DNA of 64,000 nt from Lysobacter_C viscosus (GTDB lineage: Bacteria > Pseudomonadota > Gammaproteobacteria > Xanthomonadales > Xanthomonadaceae), in NCBI RefSeq assembly GCF_046600715.1, contig NZ_JBJMAV010000002.1, positions 248,001 through 312,000 on the forward strand, written 5' to 3'. Shown here piece by piece: positions 37,240-45,528 of this stretch (its first letter is position 1; each line of letters opens with the position of its first letter). The translations under genes and the position numbers were made by a program. The notes under the pieces are model-generated. The model saw nothing but the letters and a program-made list of their open reading frames with translations. It ran no database searches and was not told the DNA's origin.

Positions 37240-38793
37240 ATGCGTGACACCCACCCGACCCTGCACCAGCGCCTGCGCACCGCACTGGACCTGCTCGAAT
37301 CCATCGCCGCCGACCGCACGCTGCTCGATGCTCTGCCTGCCGAGGACCGCAGCCGCCTGCACCGGGTGGTGGCGCAGGTCTACCATCCCGAGCCGGGCGC
37401 CCGCCGGCTGAAGCTGAAGGCGCTGGAGCGCGAGCGCAACGCCGAGAACATCCGGCGTTCCGACGCGCTGCTCGACAGCACCGGCATCCGCACCCTGCGC
37501 CGGCGCCCGGTGTTCACCACACCTAACTATTTCGTACCAGAAGGCTTCGGGCCGCAGGGCGAGCAGCCCGCCGCCCACCACGCTGATCGTGAGTCGCCCG
37601 AACTCCTGCACTGCTACGTCTGCAAGCAGAAGTACACCCGGGTCCACCACTTCTACGACCAGTTGTGCCCGACGTGCGCGGACTTCAATTTCGCCAAGCG
37701 GACGGAGCTGGCCGACCTCACCGGTCGCGTCGCGCTGCTGACCGGCGGCCGCGTCAAGATCGGCTACCAAGCCGGCCTGAAGCTGTTGCGCGCTGGGGCG
37801 GAACTGATCGTCACCACCCGGTTTCCCCGCGACTCGGCCGCGCGCTACTCGCAGGAGCCCGACTTCGCCGAATGGGGCCACCGCCTCGAGGTGTTCGGAC
37901 TGGACCTGCGGCACACGCCCAGTGTCGAAGCCTTCTGCAGTGAGCTGACCGCGACGCGCCCGCGGCTGGACTTCATCATCAACAACGCCTGCCAGACCGT
38001 GCGCCGCCCGCCGGAGTTCTACGCACACATGATGGCCGGCGAGACCGCCGCGCTGGAGGACATGCCCGCCGACATCCGCCGGCTCATCGGCAACTACGAA
38101 GGCCTGCGCAGCCACGACCTGCTGCCGGAGGCCGCCGCTTCCGCACCGCAGCTGGGCGACGGCCGCGGGACCGCCGGCGCGGCGGGACTCACCCGTTCGG
38201 CGGAGCTGTCGCAGGTGCCGCTGCTGGCGGAAGAAATGCTGGGCCAGAAACACCTGTTTCCCCAAGGCCGCCTCGACCAGGACCTGCAGCAGGTCGACCT
38301 GCGCGGGCGCAACTCGTGGCGCCTGCTCATGCACGAGGTCCCGTCCGTGGAGCTGCTGGAAACCCAGCTGGTCAACGCGATCGCGCCGTTCATCATCAAC
38401 GCGCGGTTGAAGCCGTTGATGCTGCGCACCGCAAATCGTGACAAGCACATCGTCAACGTGTCCGCGGTGGAGGGGCAGTTCTATCGTAACTTCAAGACCA
38501 CCCGCCACCCGCACACCAACATGGCCAAGGCCGCGCTCAACATGATGACGCGCACCGTGGCGGCCGATTACCACGGCGACGGCATCCACATGAATTCGGT
38601 CGACACCGGCTGGGTGACCGACGAGGACCCGGTCGAGATCGCCGCCCGCAAGATCCGGGAAGAGCGCTTCCACCCGCCGCTCGACATCATCGATGGCGCC
38701 GCCCGCATCGTTGACCCGATCATCGCCGGCCTCAACAGCGGCGAGCATGTGTGGGGGCAGTTCCTGAAGGATTACAAGCCGGCCGACTGGTGA
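37240..38793 (+). CDS. Zinc-ribbon SDR-like protein lacking the catalytic Tyr
   Basis: A 517-residue protein in three parts: a helical N-terminal part (about 1-75), a zinc ribbon with CYVC (125-128) and CPTC (143-146), and an SDR Rossmann domain (about 160-517). The SDR cofactor motif reads TGGRVKIG (168-175), NNA is at 248-250 and Ser is at 408. The YxxxK motif is changed: K430 is kept but T426 stands where Tyr is expected (HPHTNMAKAAL). A long insertion (about 260-375) interrupts the SDR fold. It may be non-catalytic or use another acid. It lies between metK and ahcY on the same strand; a link to that pathway is not shown. Confidence 0.82.
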   Translation: MRDTHPTLHQRLRTALDLLESIAADRTLLDALPAEDRSRLHRVVAQVYHPEPGARRLKLKALERERNAENIRRSDALLDSTGIRTLRRRPVFTTPNYFVPEGFGPQGEQPAAHHADRESPELLHCYVCKQKYTRVHHFYDQLCPTCADFNFAKRTELADLTGRVALLTGGRVKIGYQAGLKLLRAGAELIVTTRFPRDSAARYSQEPDFAEWGHRLEVFGLDLRHTPSVEAFCSELTATRPRLDFIINNACQTVRRPPEFYAHMMAGETAALEDMPADIRRLIGNYEGLRSHDLLPEAAASAPQLGDGRGTAGAAGLTRSAELSQVPLLAEEMLGQKHLFPQGRLDQDLQQVDLRGRNSWRLLMHEVPSVELLETQLVNAIAPFIINARLKPLMLRTANRDKHIVNVSAVEGQFYRNFKTTRHPHTNMAKAALNMMTRTVAADYHGDGIHMNSVDTGWVTDEDPVEIAARKIREERFHPPLDIIDGAARIVDPIIAGLNSGEHVWGQFLKDYKPADW

Positions 38794-38956
38794 CTCCCAC
38801 TGGCGTGCCTGCGGCTGCCCCGCAGCACCCAGGCTCCACGCCGCCAACGCCAGCCCAACGGCGGGCGCTGGTCGGGGATCCGTCTTCGCCACCGCGCGCG
38901 CCTCGCTGTAGAATGGCCGCCGGCCGGCTCCGCAACGGATCCGTGCCACCACCCCG

Positions 38957-39032
38957 CCGAGGGGCGCTGCAAGTCCGGCCCGCCACGCGGGCAAGGGATC
39001 AGGCTCGGTGGGAGGCACCCTCAACCGCGCCC
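38957..39032 (+). promoter_or_regulatory. SAH riboswitch upstream of ahcY
   Basis: The leader holds the SAH riboswitch core. CCGAG (38957-38961) pairs with CTCGG (39004-39008) to form P1. GGGCGCTGC follows the first strand, and CAGG precedes the second. A pseudoknot forms between GGGCGC (38962-38967) and GCGCCC (39027-39032). This matches the known layout (CCGAG-GxGCGCUGC ... CAGGCUCGG ... GCGCxC). The class turns on ahcY when S-adenosylhomocysteine builds up. A TAGAAT -10 box is at 38909-38914. The ahcY ATG is 64 bases beyond the pseudoknot. Confidence 0.88.
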
Positions 39033-39096
39033 GATTGCTGCGAGTCACTCGCACGAGCCCGCACCGCGTGCCGGCTCACCAAATCGGAGCTACACC

Positions 39097-40545
39097 ATGA
39101 ATGCAGTACCCAAGACCTTCTCCACTGAAGGCGACTACAAGATCGCGGATATTTCCCTGGCCGACTGGGGCCGCAAGGAAATCGACATCGCCGAGCACGA
39201 GATGCCGGGCCTGATGTCGATCCGCCGCAAGTACGCGTCCGAAGCGCCCCTGAAGGGCGTGCGCGTGACCGGCTCGCTGCACATGACCATCCAGACCGCG
39301 GTGCTCATCGAGACCCTGAAGGACATCGGCGCCGACGTGCGCTGGGCGTCGTGCAACATCTTCTCGACCCAGGACCATGCCGCCGCCGCCATCGCCGAGA
39401 CCGGCACCCCGGTCTTCGCCTGGAAGGGCGAGACGCTGGAGGAGTACTGGGACCAGACCCTGGCCGCGCTGAGCTTCCCCGACGGCAAGGGCGGTTTCCT
39501 CGGCCCGCAGCTGGTGGTGGACGATGGCGGCGACGTGACCCTGCTGATCCACAAGGGTTTCGAGCTCGAGAAGGGCGACGACAGCTGGGTCAACAGCGCC
39601 TCGGGCAGCCACGAGGAGCAGGTGATCAAGAACCTGCTCAAGCGCGTCCACGCCGAGCGCCAGGGCTTCTGGACCACCGTGGTGCGCGACTGGAAGGGCG
39701 TGTCCGAGGAAACCACCACCGGCGTCCACCGCCTGTACCAGCTGGCCGAGCAGGGCAAGCTGCTGGTGCCCGCGATCAACGTCAACGACTCGGTGACCAA
39801 GAGCAAGTTCGACAATCTCTACGGCTGCCGCGAGTCGCTGGCCGACGGCCTCAAGCGCGCGATGGACGTGATGCTCGCGGGCAAGGTCGCAGTGGTCTGC
39901 GGTTACGGCGACGTGGGCAAGGGCTCGGCGCACTCGCTGCAGGCCTACGGTGCACGCGTGGTGGTGACCGAGATCGATCCGATCTGCGCGTTGCAGGCTT
40001 CGATGGAAGGCTTCGAGGTCAACACCATCGAGAGCACGCTTGGCCGTGGCGACATCTACGTCACCACGACCGGCAACAAGGACATCATCACCGTCGAGCA
40101 CATGAAGGCGATGAAGGACCAGGCGATCGTCTGCAACATCGGCCACTTCGACAACGAGATCCAGGTCGATGCGCTGTATACGCTCAAGGGCGTGCAGAAG
40201 ACCAACATCAAGCCGCAGGTCGACAAGTTCACCTTCGAGGGCGGCAACAGCATCTTTCTGCTGGCCGAGGGCCGCCTGGTGAACCTGGGTTGCGCCACCG
40301 GCCACCCCAGCTTCGTGATGTCCAACTCCTTCGCCAACCAGACGCTGGCGCAGATCGACCTGTGGGCCAACAAGGAGACGTACGGCAACCAGGTCTACCT
40401 GCTGCCCAAGAAGCTCGACGAGGAAGTCGCGCGCCTGCACCTGGAGAAGATCGGCGTGAAGCTGACGACGCTGACCAAGGACCAGGCCGACTACCTTGGC
40501 GTGCCGGTCGAAGGCCCGTACAAGCCCGAGCACTACCGCTACTGA
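39097..40545 (+). CDS. ahcY: Adenosylhomocysteinase
   Basis: A 482-residue NAD-dependent enzyme that hydrolyses S-adenosylhomocysteine to homocysteine and adenosine, relieving product inhibition of methyltransferases. Signatures: CNIFSTQDHAAAAI, the NAD motif VVCGYGDVGKGSAHSL (about 265-280) and the C-terminal KPEHYRY. It carries the 40-residue insertion (ETLEEYWDQ...) typical of the long bacterial form. Expression is set by the SAH riboswitch, and a strong terminator follows. Confidence 0.98.
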   Translation: MNAVPKTFSTEGDYKIADISLADWGRKEIDIAEHEMPGLMSIRRKYASEAPLKGVRVTGSLHMTIQTAVLIETLKDIGADVRWASCNIFSTQDHAAAAIAETGTPVFAWKGETLEEYWDQTLAALSFPDGKGGFLGPQLVVDDGGDVTLLIHKGFELEKGDDSWVNSASGSHEEQVIKNLLKRVHAERQGFWTTVVRDWKGVSEETTTGVHRLYQLAEQGKLLVPAINVNDSVTKSKFDNLYGCRESLADGLKRAMDVMLAGKVAVVCGYGDVGKGSAHSLQAYGARVVVTEIDPICALQASMEGFEVNTIESTLGRGDIYVTTTGNKDIITVEHMKAMKDQAIVCNIGHFDNEIQVDALYTLKGVQKTNIKPQVDKFTFEGGNSIFLLAEGRLVNLGCATGHPSFVMSNSFANQTLAQIDLWANKETYGNQVYLLPKKLDEEVARLHLEKIGVKLTTLTKDQADYLGVPVEGPYKPEHYRY

Positions 40546-40568
40546 GCCAGCTGCAATCTCGCTGAAAG

Positions 40569-40596
40569 CGGGCGCCCCAGGGCGCCCGTTTTTTTT
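40569..40596 (+). terminator. Rho-independent terminator of ahcY
   Basis: CGGGCGCC (40569-40576) pairs with GGCGCCCG (40581-40588) and is followed by eight T. Confidence 0.95.
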
Positions 40597-40680
40597 GACC
40601 CGTGAATGCTCGCTTGCTGAAAGCTGAATCTGGCTCGCCCTCGACCCCTGGGACCGGGATCTCGAGGAACCTCTACCAGC

Positions 40681-40704
40681 ATCACGGCTGGAGCCGCTCC
40701 ACCG
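40681..40704. repeat. Degenerate GTAG-type repeat
   Basis: ACGGCTGGAGCCGCTCC matches the conserved core of the GTAGGAGCGGCTCCAGCCG element seen at 44160, but its terminal GTAG is changed to GTGG. It lies between ahcY and metF. Confidence 0.5.
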
Positions 40705-40756
40705 GGCATGGGGGACCGCGCATGCGGTAATCCGATGGACGGACGGCGTGTTTACA

Positions 40757-40770
40757 TTCATCGCGATGAA
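40757..40770. promoter_or_regulatory. Candidate operator upstream of metF
   Basis: TTCATCGCGATGAA is a perfect 14-base palindrome, followed by GCGATATATTGC. The site is AT-richer than its surroundings and sits 40 bases before the preferred metF start. Its form suits an ArsR-type dimer. SahR, an SAH-sensing ArsR regulator of methionine-cycle genes in Proteobacteria, is a reasonable candidate (inference). Confidence 0.45.
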
Positions 40771-40810
40771 GCGATATATTGCCGAAACTCCCTGGCCCTG
40801 CGCGCATCGA

Positions 40811-41635
40811 ATGACTCCCATCAGCTTCGAGTTCTATCCGCCCAAGACCGACGAGCAGCGGGTGCAGTTGGACAGGAGCGTCCGGCGGCTCAGGGGGGAG
40901 TCGCCCGAGTACGTCAGTGTCACCTTCGGCGCAGGCGGCTCTACGCTCAGCCACACGCCCGAAGCCATCCAGCGCCTCGGACGGGAATACTCCCTGTCCG
41001 CCGCGCCCCATATCACCTGCATGGGGGGCTCTCGCGAGGAAATCCGGGGCCTGCTCAAGCTCTACCGCGCCCTCGGTGCCCGCCGGCTGGTTGCGCTCCG
41101 CGGCGACCTGCCATCGGGCATGGTCAGCCCCGGCGACCTGCGCTACGCCAGCGAGCTGGTCGAGTTCATCCGCAAGGAGACCGGCGACCACTTCCACCTG
41201 GAAGTCGCCGCCTACCCGGAAACGCACCCGCAGGCCCGGGACGCACATGCCGACCTGGGCCACTTCAAGCGCAAGGTCGACGCCGGCGCCAACGGTGCGA
41301 TCACGCAGTACTTCTACAACGCCGACGCGTACTTCCGCTTCGTCGACGATGTGCGGGCCCTTGGAATCGACATCCCGATCGTCCCCGGGATCATGCCGAT
41401 TTCCAATTTCAGCCAGATCCGACGCTTCTCGGACCTGTGCGGGGCCGAGATCCCCCGTTGGGTCGCGCAGCGCATGCTGGCGTATGGCGACGACGTCGAC
41501 AGCATCCGCGCATTCGGCGCCGACGTGGTCGCGCAACTGTGCCGGCGCCTGCTGGACGGTGGCGCGCCGGCGTTGCATTTCTACACGCTCAATCTGGCGA
41601 AACCCACGCTTAACGTGCTCGACCGCCTGCGCTGA
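40811..41635 (+). CDS. metF: Methylenetetrahydrofolate reductase
   Basis: A 274-residue FAD enzyme that reduces 5,10-methylene-THF to 5-methyl-THF for methionine synthesis. Typical segments are ISFEFYPPKTDEQ at the start, VSVTFGAGGST, ALRGDLP and FYNADAYFRFVDD; PGIMPI is also conserved. The start at 40811 fits the family N-terminus. An ATG at 40766 would overlap the palindromic operator and adds unmatched residues. It completes the SAM cycle group with metK and ahcY. Confidence 0.96.
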   Translation: MTPISFEFYPPKTDEQRVQLDRSVRRLRGESPEYVSVTFGAGGSTLSHTPEAIQRLGREYSLSAAPHITCMGGSREEIRGLLKLYRALGARRLVALRGDLPSGMVSPGDLRYASELVEFIRKETGDHFHLEVAAYPETHPQARDAHADLGHFKRKVDAGANGAITQYFYNADAYFRFVDDVRALGIDIPIVPGIMPISNFSQIRRFSDLCGAEIPRWVAQRMLAYGDDVDSIRAFGADVVAQLCRRLLDGGAPALHFYTLNLAKPTLNVLDRLR

Positions 41636-41733
41636 GTTGCAGCAGTGTTCAGTCCCACGGCCCTTTTTGCCACAACGCATTGACGGACCGGCGGCAACCA
41701 TTGACACGTCCCCCGAACGTGTTGCTCGCCGCC

Positions 41734-42375
41734 ATGAATACCCGAACCGTACTCGCATCCGCCCTGGCCCTCTCGCTTGCCGCCATGCCCATCGCCCCGG
41801 CCGTCATTGCCGCGGGCAATGGCATCCAGCGTTGCCAGGCGGAAGATGGCACCACGGTCTACACCGACAAGCCCTGCGGCATGTTCGGTGCGCAGGCGGC
41901 GCCGATGTCGGGAGAACTGCTGACCCGCCTTGCTCGCGAGGACCGCGTTGCCGCACCGTCCGGCGACGCCTACGCCAATCAAGACGCCATTGCGCCCCTG
42001 GCGCCGGTGGGACGCCGCTCGGCGGCCAGCGGGTGCGCCCGCTCTACGACCCAATTGTCGATGGACCTCCAGGGCGCGCTGGCACTGAACGATGTCAACC
42101 GCGTGGCGGAGAGCTACCACTGGACGGGCATGAACAACCAGCAGGGCCAGGCCACGCTGGAGCGCCTTGATCGCCTGACCCGGCTGCCGCTGGTACACGC
42201 CCAGTACTTCAATGCCCAGATCGGTGGCCTCGCTTCGTTTGCCGATGCCAGCGCACCGCTGGCGAGCACCGGCAGCGCCGGGATCATGCAGCTCAGCTTC
42301 GGACACGGCGCCGATCGCTCGGTGGTGGATTTCGATGTCTATCGCCACCAGGGGTGCTACTTCGTACGCTTCTGA
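41734..42375 (+). CDS. Secreted DUF4124-like protein, paralogue 1
   Basis: A 213-residue protein with a signal peptide (about 1-28) and a DUF4124-type start to the mature part: RCQAEDGTTVYTDKPCG. A second conserved region has ESYHWTGMNNQQGQATLERLDRLTRLPLV, and the C-terminus is HQGCYFVRF. Function unknown; DUF4124 proteins are exported. The next gene encodes a shorter relative with the same layout. The start lacks a strong Shine-Dalgarno but is the only one placed before the signal peptide. Confidence 0.75.
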   Translation: MNTRTVLASALALSLAAMPIAPAVIAAGNGIQRCQAEDGTTVYTDKPCGMFGAQAAPMSGELLTRLAREDRVAAPSGDAYANQDAIAPLAPVGRRSAASGCARSTTQLSMDLQGALALNDVNRVAESYHWTGMNNQQGQATLERLDRLTRLPLVHAQYFNAQIGGLASFADASAPLASTGSAGIMQLSFGHGADRSVVDFDVYRHQGCYFVRF

Positions 42376-42524
42376 CCGGGCAGCCGCTGACCGTCCCCGG
42401 GCGCTGCGGTGCGCACTTCTTGCCGCCTTGCATGGGGCCGGGCAGCTGAACGGACCTCACTTGCGCTTCATTGCGCGTGACCGCCGCACTTCTCACCCCC
42501 TGCGGGCGCCGTTAGGCTGCTCCG

Positions 42525-43106
42525 ATGGCAGCCCGTCCCGCTTCCGCCCAGCCGAAGTTCGTCGCCTTCGCGTCGGTTGCCCTTGCAGGCGCCCTGTCCT
42601 GGGCGGCGCCGTTCCCGTCGGCAAGCGCACAGGTCCGCGAATGCATGGACCCGAGCGGCACGCGCGTATTCACCGACCGCCAATGCCGTGACATCGGCGC
42701 GGTGGAACGCCGCCGCACGACCGCATCCCCCGGCGCGACCCTCCGCCTGCACCAGGGCGGTTGCGCGCGCAACCTGCAGGATCTGCTGTTCGAGGTCACG
42801 TCCGCAATCGATTCGCGCGATCCGAACCGGCTGGCCGCGGTCTACCACTGGACCGGGATGTCCGGACGCACGGGCTACTCGATCCTTGACCGCCTGGATG
42901 CGATAACCCAGCGGCCGCTGGTCGACATCATCCCGGTCATGCCGGCGACACCCGCGGGGCTGGACGGCTCCTACTACCCCCAGGCCAGCGTGCGCCAACT
43001 GCCCATCGGCCTGCGCGTGGAGCAGACGCTGGCAAATGGAAGCACGCCATCGACCACCACCTTCGGCCTGCAGCGGCACCTGGGGTGCTGGTGGCTGCGG
43101 GGCTGA
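42525..43106 (+). CDS. Secreted DUF4124-like protein, paralogue 2
   Basis: A 193-residue exported protein (signal peptide about 1-35). It repeats the layout of its neighbour: ECMDPSGTRVFTDRQC, then AAVYHWTGMSGRTGYSILDRLDAITQRPLV, and the C-terminus HLGCWWLRG. The shared blocks YHWTGM, LDRLD, RPLV/LPLV and GC-aromatic indicate tandem duplication and divergence. Function unknown. Confidence 0.75.
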   Translation: MAARPASAQPKFVAFASVALAGALSWAAPFPSASAQVRECMDPSGTRVFTDRQCRDIGAVERRRTTASPGATLRLHQGGCARNLQDLLFEVTSAIDSRDPNRLAAVYHWTGMSGRTGYSILDRLDAITQRPLVDIIPVMPATPAGLDGSYYPQASVRQLPIGLRVEQTLANGSTPSTTTFGLQRHLGCWWLRG

Positions 43107-43203
43107 CGCCGGCGGGGGCCCCGGGCCCCGACCGTCATGCCGTCGGCCCAAGCGTCGCGAGCCCGGGCACAATACGCGGCTGATTCCCGAAGGAACCGCC
43201 CCC

Positions 43204-44121
43204 ATGCACTACCCCGAATGGATCTGGCACAACGGCGCGATCAAGCCGTGGGCCGAGGCCACCACCCACGTGATGGCGCATGCGCTGCACTACGGCTCCT
43301 CGGTGTTCGAAGGAATCCGCTGCTACCAGACGCCGGCCGGCCCCGCGGTCTTCCGCCTGAGCGACCACACCCGTCGCCTGCTGGCATCGGCGCGCATCTA
43401 CGAGATGGTGATTCCCTACACGCTGGAGGAGATCAACAGCGCCTGCCGCGCGGTGGTCTCGCGCAATGGGCTGGCGCAGGCCTACCTGCGCCCGGTTGCG
43501 TTCCGCGGCCTGGGGGGGTTCGGGCTCTCGGCCGATACGCCCATCGACGTGGCCGTTGCCGCGTGGCACATGGGCCCGTACCTGGGTGAGGGCGTGCTGG
43601 ACGACGGCATCGACGCCTGCGTTTCGAGCTGGCAGCGCTTTGCCCCCAACACCCTCCCCGCCGGCGCCAAAGCGGGTGGCAACTACCTGTCCGGACAGCT
43701 GGTGGCGCGGGAAGCGCGCCGCCTTGGCTTCGGCGAAGGCATCGCCCTGGCCTCCACCGGCCTGCTCAGCGAGGGTGCCGGCGAGAACCTGTTCCTGGTG
43801 ATCGACGGCGCGCTCCATACCACGCCGGTCAGCGCCGCGCTGCTCAACGGCATCACCCGCAATTCGATCATCCACCTGGCACGGGATGCCGGGATCGAGG
43901 TCATCGAACGCGACTTGCCTCGCGAATACCTGTACCTGTGCGACGAGCTGTTCATGTGCGGAACCGCCGCCGAGATCACGCCGATCCGTTCGGTAGACGG
44001 ACGTGCGGTGGGGGCCGGCAAGCCGGGCCCGCTCACCCGGCGCATCCAGGACATGTTCTTCGGCCTGTTCGATGGAACTACGCCCGACCGGCACGGCTGG
44101 CTGGAGCCGCTGGAGGAATGA
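43204..44121 (+). CDS. ilvE: Branched-chain amino acid aminotransferase
   Basis: A 305-residue PLP enzyme that makes Val, Leu and Ile from their keto acids. Family motifs: ALHYGSSVFEGIRCY, the Schiff-base Lys K156 in AGAKAGGNYL, and LSEGAGENLFLV with RNSIIHLARDAGIEV. AAGGA lies about 12 bases before the ATG. It converges with the sensor-kinase gene. The end of the gene is followed by a GTAG repeat. Confidence 0.97.
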   Translation: MHYPEWIWHNGAIKPWAEATTHVMAHALHYGSSVFEGIRCYQTPAGPAVFRLSDHTRRLLASARIYEMVIPYTLEEINSACRAVVSRNGLAQAYLRPVAFRGLGGFGLSADTPIDVAVAAWHMGPYLGEGVLDDGIDACVSSWQRFAPNTLPAGAKAGGNYLSGQLVAREARRLGFGEGIALASTGLLSEGAGENLFLVIDGALHTTPVSAALLNGITRNSIIHLARDAGIEVIERDLPREYLYLCDELFMCGTAAEITPIRSVDGRAVGAGKPGPLTRRIQDMFFGLFDGTTPDRHGWLEPLEE

Positions 44122-44159
44122 CCGATCGCCCGGGGCTGGCACTTGCCCATCCGGGACGC

Positions 44160-44183
44160 ATCGCGGCTGGAGCCGCTCCTACG
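44160..44183. repeat. GTAG-type palindromic repeat at a gene end
   Basis: Read on the minus strand the unit is CGTAGGAGCGGCTCCAGCC plus GCGA. GGCTCCAGCC is self-complementary apart from its centre. The TAG of the repeat supplies the stop codon of the sensor-kinase gene. Confidence 0.7.
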
Positions 44184-45528
44184 GGCCGGGCCGGGTTTCG
44201 GAAAACGTGAGCGTGGCGACGACGCCCTGCACCTGGCCGGGAGCGACGCGCACGTTCCAGCCATACAGGGCGCACAGGCGGCGTACGATCGAAAGGCCGA
44301 TCCCGCCACCCTGCGAATGGCCGGCGTGGGTACCGCGGTAGCCGCGTTCGAACAGCTTGGCGGCGTCTTCGGGGCTGAGCCCCGGACCCGAATCGACCAC
44401 TTCCACCTCGCCTGCATGCAGGCGCACCACCACCGCGCCCGACGGGGTGTACTTCACCGCGTTGCCGATCAGATTGCCCAGCGCGACCGCGACCGCGGCC
44501 TCGGGTGCGTCCACCACCAGCCCCCGCTCGCCTTCGATCCGCAGTTCCAGGCTCTTGCCGACGATCTGCGCGCGGTGCGCATCCAGCAACTGGTCGGCGA
44601 CCTTTCCCACGTCGGTGGCACCGTGTCCGCGCTCGTCGCGTGACAACAGCAGCAACGCGCTGATCAGGTCGGTGCACTGCTGCTCGGCGCGCTGGATGCG
44701 CAGCAGCCGGTTGCGCGTCTTCTCGTCGACGTCGGGGCGCGACAGCAGCAGCTCGACCGCGCCCTTGATCACCGCAAGGGGCGTTCGCAGCTCATGGCTG
44801 ACATCGGCGTTGAATTCCCGGTCGCGCTGGACCACGTCGGTGAGACGCGCGGCGTAATCGTCCAGCGCCTCCGCCAACTGGCCCACTTCGTCGCCGGGGA
44901 AGTGCGCGGCCAGCGCTTCGGGCTGGGCGCTTCGGCCCGACAGTTTCAGGCGCCGCGCCAGTTCCGACACCGGGCTCATCACCCGCGACGCTGCCCACCA
45001 CCCCACCAGCAGCGAGAGCAGGGTGAACACCACCACCGAACTGAAGATCGCCCGATTGAACTGCTCCTCGCCACGCATGGCCTGGGTCATGTCATAGGCC
45101 AGGAAAAACCACTCGTCCGGCGTCTTGCGCACGGCCAGCTTGTAGGCGAACGGTTCGCCGTTTTCGTCGGTGCCGCTGATGTTGTGGATCCCGTCGGACA
45201 GCTCGTACCAGTCCGGCTCCTCGGCCCTGAGCTCCTCGAAGCGCTCCCGGCGCACGTGCCGCGCATACATCTGCTGGACCTGGATTTCGGGTTGGCGGTC
45301 CGGGGCGGAGTAGTACTGCCGCGCATACTCGTCGATGTTGCTGTTCATCACGTCCTCGACCAGCTCCGTCTCGACCCGGTTGCGGGTCCAGTTGGTCGCG
45401 AACGCGAACAGCGCGGTCAGGCCGAAGCCCAACAGCACGAAGGCCAGGATGATGCGGCTGCGGAGCTGGCGGCGGTAGCGCGGGCGCCGCCGCTGCGGTG
45501 CCCGCGGCGCGGCTTCAGCTTCCGGCAT
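44179..45528 (-). CDS. Two-component sensor histidine kinase
   Basis: A 449-residue inner-membrane kinase: helix about 25-46, periplasmic sensor about 47-158 (acidic and aromatic, with DEYARQYYSAPDRQPE), helix about 160-183, HAMP about 180-235, HisKA with H245 in ADVSHELRTPL, and HATPase with NLIGNAVKYTPSG, DSGPGLSP and GGGIGLSIVRRL. It overlaps the response-regulator gene by 14 bases. Its signal is unknown. The last codons run into a GTAG repeat, which provides the TAG stop. Confidence 0.95.
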   Translation of the reverse strand: MPEAEAAPRAPQRRRPRYRRQLRSRIILAFVLLGFGLTALFAFATNWTRNRVETELVEDVMNSNIDEYARQYYSAPDRQPEIQVQQMYARHVRRERFEELRAEEPDWYELSDGIHNISGTDENGEPFAYKLAVRKTPDEWFFLAYDMTQAMRGEEQFNRAIFSSVVVFTLLSLLVGWWAASRVMSPVSELARRLKLSGRSAQPEALAAHFPGDEVGQLAEALDDYAARLTDVVQRDREFNADVSHELRTPLAVIKGAVELLLSRPDVDEKTRNRLLRIQRAEQQCTDLISALLLLSRDERGHGATDVGKVADQLLDAHRAQIVGKSLELRIEGERGLVVDAPEAAVAVALGNLIGNAVKYTPSGAVVVRLHAGEVEVVDSGPGLSPEDAAKLFERGYRGTHAGHSQGGGIGLSIVRRLCALYGWNVRVAPGQVQGVVATLTFSETRPGP

